Notes under the pieces: model-generated | What the model was told of the DNA's origin: nothing | What the model saw: the letters and a program-made list of their open reading frames with translations, nothing else | The model's database searches: none | Made by a program: the position numbers and the translations under genes | Source: Cannabis sativa | Lineage: Eukaryota > Streptophyta > Magnoliopsida > Rosales > Cannabaceae | Reading direction: 5' to 3' | Length of the DNA stretch: 64,000 nt | Assembly: GCF_029168945.1 (NCBI RefSeq) | Contig: NC_083602.1 | Span: 71,196,600-71,260,599 of the forward strand | In this document: positions 35,151-47,600 of the stretch, in pieces | Numbering within the stretch: position 1 is the stretch's first letter | Layout of the letters: each line of letters begins with the position of its first letter

Positions 35151-36118
35151 ATTCTCCCCTTTTTGATTCGTCAAAAAGGTTGGCTAAATAAATGGAAAAA
35201 TAAAAGAAATACATAACATACCATCTATTAAAAAAATAGCCATATAACATAGACATTCAAGTGCAAATAACCATAAATCATAAACATTTAAATCCAAACA
35301 AACATAAAAGAATCAAGTTCAAACATCCAAAAGAAAAAACAAACTAACACATGAATAGGCAAAGGCACTAAATCTTGCAAACATACACTAAAAACAAGAA
35401 AAAAAAATAAACATGAAAATGATGTGAACACATTATGCAAGGGGGCTAAGTTGGTGGAGGTCCAAAGCGGTCCATATAAGCTCTCTATTACGCCATCTCC
35501 TCTTGAGTATCGGTAAACCCATGCTCCATGTCACTCCTCATAGTGACCATGTAACCTCTCAAGGTGGTTATCTCATTTTAGAGGGTAGTGAAGTGAGTGT
35601 TCATTTCACCTCTCAAGTTTGTGAAATTGGTAGTAATGGAGATGTGGAGACGAGCCAAAGCATCGTCAATGTTGGATTGGGGAAATTAAGACATTGGAAC
35701 AACTTGAACTTGTTCTTCCTCTTCACCTTGAGCTTGGGCTTCTCGTTCTCCCTCTTCACTTTCACTTGAGGCCAATTGTACTTCCTCTTGGGCGTGTTGA
35801 TCTTGTTTGGTAAAAAATCTACTTCTTCTCCACTTCATATAAACTTGTAGCGCATAGACTTAAATGTGATCTCGCCGAGATTGTTAGAATCCTTGGTTCT
35901 ATAACCTTGGTTTCATATTCGGTTTGAATTTCACGGGAAAAGCCACCGAAATTTGTCATTGCCACGGGAAAAGTCACCAGAATAATCATTATTGCTGGAA
36001 AAGTCATTGGAGTTCTCTTCACCACTGGAAAATTCGTCAGAGTTATTTTCATTACCAGAGTTAGACGTCGGAGTTGGACATTGGAATATAACACAAAGAA
36101 ACCAGTTACGTTTATCAA
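35151..36118 (-). pseudogene. 3' internal region of the SIRE-like copia element with a decayed coding remnant
   Basis: On the minus strand, about 35700-35490 reads ALARLHISITTNFTNLRGEM, then a stop-interrupted stretch including GYMVTMRSDMEHGFTDTQ. This is a heptad-like region like those found downstream of pol in large copia elements. Upstream, acidic and Gln/Val-rich codons are seen at 35780-35700. 36118-35819 has an open frame with no recognisable domain. No pol sequence follows. Confidence 0.5.
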
Positions 36119-38340
36119 CTAGTTAAAAATCTGAGACAAAGAAACTAGTTCCGTAATTGGTTCCGTAAAGTAACTAAATTAAAAATTAATACAAAAAAAT
36201 AAGTTATCTAAAATAACAAAACCAAAATTTGATACTTAAAACCAACTTACGTTAAAAAAAATTAATAATTAAACACGAAAATCAATTACTTAATACAATA
36301 AACTAAAAAATTTAAATAAAAAATAAGACACCTAAATAATAAAAAATAAATTAAAATAAAAAAACGAAACTAACTAATATAACACAAAAAATTTAATTAT
36401 GTAAAGCAACCAAATTACAAATTAACATATAAAATTGGTTAAATGAAACCAATTCCTAAAGTAACTAAATTAAGAAATAACTCATAAATATTAAAAACTG
36501 ATTTAGAAAAAATATATAAAAATATAAAATATAAAAAAATATATCATATAAAATTTAATTAAAAAGGCTGTCATATTTTGGTAAGACACAACAAAAAAAA
36601 AAGGGCTATTTACAAAAATATGGGAAAATGAAGATAAGTTTTGATATATATGGCATAAATACTTAATTACACTAAATATGGCATTTTTTAAAAAAAACTT
36701 ACAAATATGGGAAAAAGTTATAAGGAATGCCATAAAAAACTTTAAATTTGTGTTTCTTTTTATTTTTTTATCTCTTTTAAAAAATAAAACACTAAAATAA
36801 ATAAAAAATAATCTCAAATATAGATGCTGTTTTTTTTCTTCAGAAATTAAACGTATTTTTTTTTTTATTTAAACTACTATTTATTTGTTTTTTTATTCAA
36901 GACTAATTATTTCATTAACAGCAATAAAAAAAAACCAGTTTCGTCAACATTATCCTGGAAAAAAAATAATATAAAAAATTATAATCTAAAAATAATACAA
37001 ACTTTAAAAATCAGTTTCATCAACATTGAAAGAAATTAATAATTTTATTAAAAGAATAAAAAAATAGTTTCATCAACAAGATAATGAAAAAAATTATAAT
37101 CTAAAAACGATACTAACTTTAAAAACCAGTTTCATCAATATTAAGATAAACTAATTATTTCATTAAAAGAAGAAAAAAATAATTTCATCAATAACATAAT
37201 GAAAAATACACAATGTCTAATAACTAAACTTTTACAAACGATACTAAATTTAAAAACCAGTTTCGAACAGATAAATTTTATATCAATACCTAATAACCAA
37301 ATTTTTAACTTCATTCTTTATTTTGGCATTTAATTTTTTATTTACTTGCTCAAAAACCAGAGTTGATTTAAGCATACAATATGCAACAAATATAACAAAG
37401 AGAATCAGAAAATAAAATCAAAGATAAAAAAAAAAAAATTAAAGAGACAAAATGTAATAAAAACTATAAAAGACTAAAAAATAGTAGAATGTGAGGAACC
37501 AATTAGTAAAAACAACTAAAATAAAAACAAACAAATAAAAACCAGTTTCCTGAAATAATCAAATAAAAAATTGAAACTTAAAACTCAATTATGAACAACA
37601 ATAAAAAAACCAGTTATGAAAACTATTTACTTAAAAAACCAGTTATAAAAATAATAAAATAATGTGTGTTAGAAACTGATTATTAAAAATAAAACAAAAA
37701 TTGTTGTTCATATATCTTACAATACTAAAACTGATTTTATACAAACTAAAAAATATACAATAACATCATAAAAATGGAGCAATCACAGAACAGTTAAAAC
37801 CTGTGAAACCAGTTTCGACCCTGTAAAACTAGTTTTGACGCTATAAAAATCATAAAAATAATAAATGTTAAATAATAAAGTTAACTGAAACCAGTTTCAT
37901 CAAACAATTAAATGAAAAATGAAAAAAGAAAAACACATACAAAAATACAAAAAAAAAAAATATTAATCACAAATATAATCATACCAATAATTTGAAAATA
38001 AAATATAAGTGTAAGTTTCGAACCTAGATCTAAAAAAAATAAAAAAGAGTAACTTAAAATTAAAAATTTGTAATAACATTATAAAATAGAGCAAGCCCAT
38101 TACAGAACTCTCAAAATATGTAAACCAGTTTCGAACAATAATTTTTTTTTAAAAAAAACACTAACAAAAATAATCGAAAACAACACATAAAAATAATTTA
38201 AGAACATAATATAAATGTGAAAAACCAGCTTCAAATTTAGAAAAAAAAATAATAAAAAGAAACTTAAAATAAAAAAAAAAAATCATGAAGCAATCCTATT
38301 ATAAAACCTTTAAAATTTTTGAAACCAGTTTCGAGCCTAT
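36101..38340. repeat. AT-rich DNA with degenerate AACCAGTTTC repeat
   Basis: The 10-mer AACCAGTTTC or close variants recur many times, for example near 36940, 37125, 37258, 37540, 37812, 37893, 38123 and 38325. Between 36940 and 37260 units of about 56-74 bp (motif, then CATCAACAT-like, then an AT run) stand in tandem. No gene. Simple A runs separate the units. Confidence 0.7.
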
Positions 38341-38912
38341 AAAAAAATAAATTATTATTTATATTTTTCTAAACATTCCTAAGAACATATAATATCACTT
38401 TGAGATTCATATTATAGAATTTGAAAATTTATTATTGAATTTGGAGGAATCATGCTTTAATAAATTTATGTATTAATTAAGAATAAAAGCAGAGATTTCA
38501 CAAAATTCTTCTTCTCTTTCTTTCATAATTATATACACAATATGAAAATTACAGATCAAATATTCCAAAATTATGTAAAAAAATAAATATATATATCAAG
38601 TTAGGTTGATCGGCAAATAGAGATGGAATTGGCCGAACCTTTGTGGTTTCGGTTAATAGGAATAAACTGTTATTTTTTGAAGGCATAACACACTGTTGTT
38701 GATCCTCTTCAATTGATGTAAACTTCAGTTGCTGTAAACTAAGGTGATGGTGGTGGTGGTGGCAAAACTTGTAGAGAAGGCAAAAGGCAGTGGTCGAGAA
38801 GGGATTTAGTCGCCGGAGCTACCACTGATCGGTGGTCAGAGAGAGAGAAGAAAGGAGAGAGGCAGCTACTGAGTGGTGTGGCCTTCGGTTTCAGTCCGAT
38901 TGGAGAGAGAGA

Positions 38913-38990
<78 letters not shown>

Positions 38991-39205
38991 CGTTTAAGTT
39001 TAAGATGATTCCTTTTATGGAATTTAAAAATTAAATTTATAAAAATGTGGTAAAAAAAAACCATAAAAAACTTTAAATTTGGACAAATGCCATATAAGAG
39101 TGGTAAAGTTAAAAAAGCCATATTTATGAAACTTTTTTATAGAATCCCATATATGGTGTAATTTTCACAAAAAAAAAAAACAAAGAATTCCATATTTTGT
39201 GGAAT
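36598..39205. mobile_element. Possible non-autonomous Mutator-like element with long imperfect inverted ends
   Basis: The left end (36598-36780) and the inverse of the right end (38995-39205) share, in order, a CAAAAATATGG-like block, AATTACACYAWATATGG, an A/T run and a second ATATGG block, over about 100 bp with gaps. The 20-mer CCATAAAAAACTTTAAATTT also occurs in direct orientation in both ends. No transposase frame inside. The right third has a GGTGGTGGT run and the GA microsatellite. Limits are approximate. Confidence 0.4.
38903..38989. repeat. (GA)n microsatellite
   Basis: About 87 bp of GA repeats with one GT interruption at about 38918. The flanking GA-rich DNA from 38840 is similar. 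Confidence 0.95.
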
Positions 39206-39699
39206 TTGAACTTATACTTACACTCAAAATTGAAGGCCCAAATGATTTATGGGTGAATTGATTTTGGGGTTAATTTGAAAAATACAACTTTTATTAATCA
39301 ATTAATCAAATTTACCTCTAATTTTATATTTAATTGAAACATATTTTTTCTTATATGTATTGTACCCAAAATACCCTGACATAAGAGAATCACATGGAGA
39401 ATATCTTGAAGTGACAGGGACAAAATTAGTACAATGTTTTAAAAAAGAGGTGAAAATGATAGACTTTAAAAAAGAGGGTAAAAATAAAAGAGGACAATAT
39501 AAAAAGAGTATAGAGAGTAATAATGTGGTTAAATGGACTTCTACCAACAAGTTGTATGGTCCGATTCTGACTTTGTCTGTTCCGGAACATTATGTGTAAT
39601 GACCGGAAAATCTAACTTTAGTTTATCTGAATGAAAGTTTACGCTTAATTTCCAAAAAAAAAAAAATAATAATAATTAATTAATTTTGCTGCATGTTAT

Positions 39700-39736
<37 letters not shown>

Positions 39737-40484
39737 CAAAGTCTCTCCTAAAACTTTCCACATAGGACATTATTGCATATAATAAAACAAAGTTAAGGCG
39801 TCCACCAAGACAGATGCCTTGAAAAAAGATAGATAGGCCTCCACAGTTCAAAAAAAAAAAGAAAAGATAGATGGCTAGAAGCTAGAACTGTCATTTTTGG
39901 ATCAATTATAAAACATGCAGAAACCCATAAGGTTTATCATCCTAGAAACTTGGACCCCTACTCTACAAGAGACAACAAAATACTACATTTATCACACTAC
40001 TTGTATTGAAAAATGAACCAATCTATATAATTTTTTCACATTATAGTATTTATATTTATATTGCCACAGTTAAAATTTATATTTTTAGTGTTATAGTATT
40101 TTTTTTATACTATAAATAGTAAATATTGAAAATAACAAATAAAGTCTTCATCTTTTACATCCACAAATAGAATTATCACAGAATATGAGAACAGTTAGAA
40201 ATTAACCATTAATTTTGGAGAGATAAAGCAAAAATATTAAAACCATTAATACTAGAGCTGTCATGATTTTTATAATGTTATTTTTGGATTGTTCCACTGT
40301 TGTTTCATATGTTTAACAAATATTAGTTTCAAATTACACAGGTCAAACCAATCACTGAATATTTTTTTTAGGTAACCAGAATGAAAGAATTATGAACAGT
40401 AATAATCTTACCTCCCATTAAAAAAGCGAAATCTAGAAGACAAAAAAAAAAAGATGGAAGCTAGCTAGGAAAAGAAACAATATA
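39206..40484. other. AT-rich spacer with a 31-bp A run
   Basis: The A run is at 39704-39734 and may be the tail of a retroposed element. A 79-codon frame at 39360-39599 has no family features. Nothing else supportable. Confidence 0.5.
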
Positions 40485-40957
40485 GGGTGCGTTTGATAAC
40501 ACTTTTTTAATCAGTTTTTTGTTTTAAAAATTATAAAACTGAAAAATATTTTTCAAAATCATGTTCGATAAAACTGTTTTTACTTTCAATTTTTTAATTA
40601 AGAATCTAAATTTTAAAAACAAAAAAAATCACTTTCAAAAATTTTTTAAACAGTTTTTTTCTTAATCAATATTTTGGACTCCGACCCCAACCTAGACCTT
40701 GGGACCTGAACTCCGGCCCCGGCCCCAGTCCCAGACTCGGACCACGACCCCGGCCCCAAAGCCGGAGCTGGACCTGACATAAATAAAAATAAAATTAAAA
40801 GTTATAAAACACACTTTTGTTTTCTGTTTTTAAAATTGAAAAACAAAAATGGTTATAGAACACATTTTTATTTTTTAAAAACAAAGTTTTAAAAATACAA
40901 ATTTTACTTTTTTTCTGTTTTTAAAATTAAAAAATAAAAGTGTTACCAAACGGCCCC
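40485..40957. mobile_element. hAT-like MITE with an internal GC-rich tract
   Basis: Ends GGGTGCGTTTGATAACACTTTT and, from the right, GGGGCCGTTTGGTAACACTTTT. The inside is AT-rich except 40675-40780, an abrupt GC-rich run of GACCCC/GGCCCC-type units. No clear 8-bp target duplication. Confidence 0.75.
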
Positions 40958-42690
40958 ATAACAAATGCAGCAAATGTAGAGAGCTGGAGCACAACAAGAG
41001 AACATACAGGAGAAGGCATAAAAGATAAAAAGAAACGGAACAACTAAAAAATAAATTAAAAACAACGGAGGAAAACTGAACATATATTAGAGCATAGGAT
41101 ATTAAAGAAAATAACTTACATACAAATTTCATTATTTTCCTATTATTATTGAAAATAGAGCAATACAATAATATTTAGAAAAATGTAATAAATATATGAA
41201 ATAAACAACAATAAAACAACTCTGAAACAATAATAAAACAATAACAAAATAAACCAGTAATAGAAAATGGTAAGTTGGAGAAAGAGGGTGGACTTGGAAG
41301 TACGGTAGAGATGGAGTCAACGCTTTGAGACCAAAGAGACCGAAGAACATGAATTTAGTGGGAGTTTTTGGAAAATTTCTACAAGAAACTCATCAGAGAG
41401 CAAACTCTCCATCTCTCTCTCACACACAAACACATTATTATCTTACTCAATTCTTCTTCTTCCTCTTTCACATATTGTTTTTTTTATTCGGTTACCTACT
41501 ACAAAAGGAGAGGGTTAGCTTTTATTTTGGTAATGTTGTAAACTTGAGAAAAAAGAAAAGAAAAAAAAAAATAAAGAAGAAGATGAAGAGGGGAAAGGGA
41601 GCTTAAATATAATGAAAAAATAAATAATGACAACTATTATACCTTACAAAAAAGAAAAACCGTGTGGGAAGAGATATATTAAATTTTTCATGATTATTTT
41701 TTTCTTAAAAAAAAAAATCTACATCAAAACTTTTTCACAATAAAAACCATCTTCATTTGGCTTTTTTTAAAAAAAATCTGTCACGGACGTGACAACTAGT
41801 TTTCTCATTAGCTTTTATTAATCATTTCTTTTTAAAAAAAACTCACCCTAAGGTGACAAATAGCATAAAGGGGGAAAAAACTTTTATACTGACTCTAGTA
41901 TACAGAAAATTACTTCAGTAAAAAAAAAATATACGCGTGCATCAGTAAAAAAAGAAAGTTTTATAAAAGAAACAGTACCCCATGTAAATATCCCAAAAAA
42001 TTATATTCAATTACTGTTGGATTGGATCAAATTTTAAAAAAATATATTGACGTTGAATTTAATCAGATGGATGTCAAATGATACTTTTAAAATCCAATTA
42101 ATAACTATTAATAGGTAAACTGCACAATAATTTATTACATGATGAATCAAGAAGATAGAAAAAGTATGTCATTTATAAAAATAGGAATGAAAATCCTAAT
42201 AGCACTTTCAACAACCCCCAACATTGAACCATCAAAGAAGTGTGAAGAATGCTAGATCTCCAATCCAAATAAACATGTGACAAATCACATCTATCAACGA
42301 CTATCAACCAAAGATCTTAAAAAAAAAATAATAACAACCCTATTATTCAATCTAGAATAAAAAGAAATAATCACATGACCAACTATAGCGATAACAATCG
42401 TAACAAACAATCGCACCATAAACTATATGGGCAATAAAAATATGAGAATCTCCCAGATCCGAACATAGACAAAAATAGTCATGCTAGTAACACAAATATG
42501 CTTTGAGCCAACATGAAATTCCTCTAATGTCTTAAAAAGAAACAAGATTAAAATTATGCCATGAAGAATAAAACCCTACTACCATAACAATAGTAAGGTA
42601 ATGTAGCAACATCATTATTAAAAATAAAAATAAACATCAAAAATAAACTTAACAAAATAAAAATAACATACTAAGAGGATTAACACCAAT
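40958..42690. other. AT-rich spacer; CT-rich leader-like stretch, no supported gene
   Basis: 41395-41480 is rich in CTCTCT, CACACA and TTCTTC, like a plant 5' leader. A 93-codon frame begins upstream at 41325 and runs through it. That frame ends in a Lys/Arg run and has no known domain. I do not call it a gene. The rest shows nothing recognisable. Confidence 0.4.
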
Positions 42691-42696
42691 GAAGAT

Positions 42697-43010
42697 TCAA
42701 TCTAGAGCCAATGAACAACTCAAATCTCTAAAATACACCTCTAAAAATAGAAGACAGAAAAGAAAAAAATACTCATACATAAATATAACAACAACCCCAG
42801 AAAAATAAAAAATAGTATGGGAGCCACGCCATAAGGCCGACGAGTCTTGGTCAAGCAAAAAAAATAAACAATGGCCAATGAGCAACTTAAATCTCTGTGG
42901 TATACCTCTAAAAAAGAAGAAGAAACAATAACTCCAATAAAATTAAAAATTGTGTTTGAGTCACGCCATAAGGCCCACGAGCCTTGGTGAAGTAAAAAAA
43001 TCAATGCTAA
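42697..43010. repeat. Tandem duplication, two diverged units of about 165 bp
   Basis: Unit 1 has CCAATGAACAACTCAAATCTC ... CACGCCATAAGGCCGACGAG. Unit 2 has CCAATGAGCAACTTAAATCTC ... CACGCCATAAGGCCCACGAG. On the minus strand both units code for ALWRxSxTIFxF-type peptides in an open frame, probably because the two copies are simply similar. Confidence 0.75.
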
Positions 43011-43171
43011 GAACTTCTAAAGAAAACCTCATTATTTTTATTTGTCATTTGCTATCATTAATACATATACAATATATAATACATATATTTGTCATTTTCT
43101 TTCCTTGCTAATACATATATTCATCATTTACTCTTTTACATAATAAAATTATTTAGTATTAATTAATTAGC

Positions 43172-43866
43172 TTTTTTAGTCCCTGTACTTATGACACTAT
43201 ACTATGATGCCCCTTAATTTATAAGTGTAGTTAAAAATACCTCCTAAAATATATCAGTTGGAATAGTATAATCCTTCTATCTAATTTTGTTAAAATTAAC
43301 TAAAATTTACTGTTAAATTAATAATGTGGCATTATACATAGATAGTAGTTGAAAAATTATATACCATTAGGAAAATAAATTACAAGTCATAAAAATTACA
43401 ATCACAGGAAAAAAAAAAATGAAAAATAACATCCCAAAAAATAGAATATCATTACCTTAATTTTCCAAAAATCCCATGTTCTTTCTAGTGATATCCATCT
43501 CTTCAAATACTGTAGAATCCTAATTTTACACATTTTTCTAATTTGAACGGCTAAAAAACGATTGGAATTATTTTAATAAAATTATTTTTATTAAATTTTT
43601 TTAAAAGGTTATGAAATCATTTTTTAATCATCTTTCATTGTCAGTTATTATGCCACCTCATAGTCAATTTTCCCTCTAAAAAGAGATAAAATTACTACTC
43701 TATCATTTGTTATAATACCACATTATCAATACAAACGATATTTTTAAACAAAATAAACAGAAGGACTTAATGTATGCATATAAAATTATACAAGGACTAT
43801 TTATAACAAGCTGAATAGATTAAGGGGCATAATAGTATAGTGTCATAAGTACAGGAGGTAAAAAAG
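43172..43866. mobile_element. Mutator-type MITE with long inverted ends
   Basis: The left end has TTTTTTAGTCCCTGTACTT then ATGACACTATACTATGATGC. The right end inverted has TTTTTTACCTCCTGTACTT then ATGACACTATACTATTATGC, with similarity running on to CCCCTTAAT. About 695 bp, AT-rich, no coding capacity. Target duplication not clear. Confidence 0.75.
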
Positions 43867-44604
43867 ATAATTATTCTTAATTTTATCTTTTACATATCTA
43901 TATGTATCTCTCTATTTATCTATTTAAAGGGGCCAATTCGATCACGCCTAGTAAGCATGCGGAAGATGTCACACTTGAAGATCATGGCCATTAATTGTTA
44001 TCTAGTGCAATCCAACGGCTGGGAGCTTTCACAAAGAACATAATTATTATTTTTTTCTTAAAAAAAATGACAAGAATATGACAGGTACCTATACAAACTA
44101 TTCCACTTCCATTACCCATTATCACTTATTTCTCACTTAAATTTTTTCCTCGTAAATGCGTATCTCTTTAGCTTACACATTCATCACTTTTTCATCTTCG
44201 TAACTGGAAGGAATGCCGACTAGCTAAATATTATGGAAAGAAATACTAAATATATTACTTGAAACTATTAACTACAACTGTTTTTAGTGCCTTTTACTTA
44301 TTAAGGCATTTACCTGTGAATACAAGAGAATATTTAGTCTCTTCTTATTGAAAGGCTTAACCATATACTAGACTGGTCATTCTCTTTATTTTGAAGCCAA
44401 CTTTAACCATTGCACAAAGCTTAAAACACTTTTATTTAAGATATGGTTCTTACATGATTAAACATCATACTTGGTACAAGTAATTTATTTCTGCAAAGGC
44501 CAAGATCAGACCCTTACCCCACACACTACACCAGATTTGGAAACACCTTTATTAGGAAAAACAGGAAATAAAGGCGAGTTGACAACACTATAAAAACACA
44601 AGCT
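43867..44604. other. Spacer holding the 3' UTR of LOX gene 2
   Basis: AATAAA hexamers on the minus strand at 44553-44548 and 44436-44431 are 52 and 169 nt past the stop and may serve as poly(A) signals. No other feature seen. Confidence 0.45.
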
Positions 44605-47600
44605 TTAGATTGAAATGCTGTTAGGAATTCCCTTAGCAGAGAGTCCTTCTTCGCCATTAGGATGGAGCAAAGTATATGGAAAGTTAACTGGTCCAGCTCT
44701 GTTCTTCAGATTAGTATCCTTGTTCTTGCTCATCATTTTGTCTTCAATCTGAGCAAGTTTTCTTCCAAACCTCTCGAAAGCTTGCAAGGGGCCAGCTTCT
44801 GCTGTCCAGTCATCATAGTCTCTCTGACCAAGATAGACCTCATCAGAAGCATGCCTCGACAAAATCTCAATGAGAGAAACCCCTATAAGAGTCTGAAATT
44901 CTGAAGTAATTGTCAACAAGAAACCTTTTTCAGGATCAGACTTAAGCTGCTCATATTCCGGAGTGCCCTCTTCAGGCATAAACCGACGGCTTACTGTGGG
45001 GCGATTTGGAAGGTACCCTGCATAAGGGTACTGTCCAAAGTTGACTGCTGCATGGAGGGCAGAAGAAATCCATATGATTATGGTACACGATTCAACTAGT
45101 TCCTCTCGGGTCAGCATTTTTGGCCACCAGGATTCATCTTTTTTGTCACCATGACCCACATCCCTCACTTCCTTCCACCATGCTTGAAGTTCTGAATCAT
45201 TTTGGACAGTGTCATCAGCTTTATAATAGAAAGAGCAGTACTCTTCAACCCATGATTTAATTGCAGACCATATCTCTAGGCCATCAGCAGCAAATGGGTA
45301 GTCCTCTATTAGCAGGCGAAGCCCATGTGGAGAATTTGGATCCTTAACTGCCATTCCTCTACATATAGACAAATTAAGGTATGTCAATTTCAGAAAAGCA
45401 CAACCACAACACAACCACAACCCTAAGGTTTTGAGAGATTGTTTTCTATATTTTTAAACCAACTTAAAATTTCTCTATTTTGTCCCACTGAGTATATTTA
45501 CTATCTGACTACACCACTTTATGTGCATTTTTCTCCCTTTATTATAGCTTTTACATTAAGTCTTACTACAAGATTTTAGCAATGAACTGTGCTTATTAGG
45601 CTTACCTTTTAAGGAGATCTGCTGGGAGTGCTTGCTCAGTGAAAACCCAATTCTTATAAACTACTGCTGACATCTCCAAAGCATACTTCCCTGGAAAAAC
45701 TGTCGATTCTAGAATTCCCTCAGCATTAATAAGAGTTTGCCTAGCAAGTGCATTTATGTTCATAGTGTCACGGTAATGGGGCTGCAAGAGTTTGTAGATT
45801 GGGTGGAGAACACTTAGCTGCCTGTTTGTTGCTATCACAAAAGGCTCAATCACAGCATGCGTATTCAGCCTGTAGACCAACCAATATTAAAAAGTTTTAA
45901 GAACACATTTCAAACTAAATCAAAGTTATGCAATCAACTTTCTGTGACAGAATTGTACCAATGACTAATGAGCTGATGGTAGCCAGAGTCATTTACAGCT
46001 GCATAAGCTTTTGCTAGTTGCCAAATGGTAGCTCCAACACCTTCTTCAGCAGGGGTGTATACTTTGCTAACTGCACCAAATTGATCTCCCTTTGGATGTG
46101 GTAAGCTTAATTCGATGGCTAATGGCTTCAAAGTGCCATCGTTTTTCAGTAAAAGGAGAGTTCGACTGGCATAAGTTTTTGTGGCAGTTGAGTTTATCCT
46201 CGTCAGGTATGGCATAAAGGAATCATGGTGATCCAATATAAATAACTTGTTGGTATAGAGCGCCTATTCAATCGTACAATGAAGAATTGTCTTAAAATAT
46301 ATGCATTAATTACAATTACATGCTACTTTTGAAGTTCTACAAAAACCATGCTATGAACAATACCTCATATACACTAAGCCCCTCCAAGTTCTTTTCTATG
46401 TGATCTTCCGTAATTTTACTAGTTTGATCGCCATACACTTTATGGTCAAGCTTGCTTGCTGGTGGGAATTCCTGCAGTAAAAATTAGACTATAATGACCA
46501 ATGAGGAAAAAATAGGCTGCATTCAGCAGCACTAAGCCGATAATAAGGAGTGCTACAAAATTAACAATAAATTACCTCAAGTCGACGAATGGCAATAGGG
46601 TGCACTCCAGCAAGCATTTCTCTACCAAATTCTGCATCAGTTCTCCATGCAGATTTATCCACTGCTCCATATTATAGAGATCCAACAATTAGTCAAAATA
46701 AAATAGCTAATGAAAGACCAAATGTGAACGTTAATGATTGTACAATAATACAAGATTCATCTCAAGAACAAGATTGATTGCACTTCACAGATATGTGCAG
46801 TACCTTTAATCACATGAGGCACAGGGAACCTAAGAAATTGTTCACCATCAGTCCGAAACAGTTCCTTGAGCATATTGAAAGGAACAGTTTTCCTGATAGT
46901 GTCAAGTACTGCTGTTGGTAACTTAAATCCTCCTTCGTACAAGTCATATACCTCCTGAAAGTTATCAAACTCATTCCGTGTCTGGTCAAAGTAATGTTCC
47001 AGAGCAGGTTTGATGGATTGCGATAAAGACTTAAGTCCATAAGCAAGAAAGTCTGACATCTTCAAGTGACCAAAGCGTTCATCTCGTGGCACATATATAT
47101 CTAAAGCTTCAAGAGGATCCAGAGGTTTCATAAGATTCACACGTTTCAACCTGCTCTCGGTTTTAGGATCTGTTAGAAAAGTGTACCAGATAAATTAACA
47201 TTTAAAATAGAAACTGAAATCCCATTATTATACATATAATTCAATACAAATGTGTAACCTGTCCTGTTGGGTGCTCTGCCAGTTCTTCCCCTACGAGGGT
47301 AAGGAAATTCACTAGACCCTCCAAGGGTTTGACGAACATACTTCGATCCCTTATCAGGATCACCCAAATCGTTGTACACGTCATAGTCATAGACCCTGTC
47401 CCATTCCTTGCGCTCTCCTTTGCCATTCCCTCTTAAGCTTTCAAGCTCTTCTTTTCTGTACTTAAGCAGTGGTTCTGGTGTTGCACTTGGAAGATAAGAC
47501 TACAGAAATAAACCAAACCAAATTCACTTCTCTACATTCCTCAATCAAATATTCATTAAAGAACAATATTCTGATGTTATTTGGAAGACTTATACAATTG

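Noticed and set aside
35503..35769. 88-codon plus-strand frame
   Set aside because: Opposite strand to a recognisable copia remnant; it is the shadow of that frame.
38891..39121. 76-codon minus-strand frame with alternating Ser-Leu
   Set aside because: Translation of the GA microsatellite.
39360..39599. 79-codon plus-strand frame
   Set aside because: No family features and low-complexity Lys-rich content.
41325..41606. 93-codon plus-strand frame after a CT-rich leader-like stretch
   Set aside because: No known domain, Lys/Arg homopolymer end and AT-rich context. No splice partners or neighbours support a gene.
42697..43004. Repeated ALWRxSxTIF peptide on the minus strand as a possible protein repeat
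   Set aside because: Follows from a 165-bp DNA duplication; no start, no domain, and frames differ between units.
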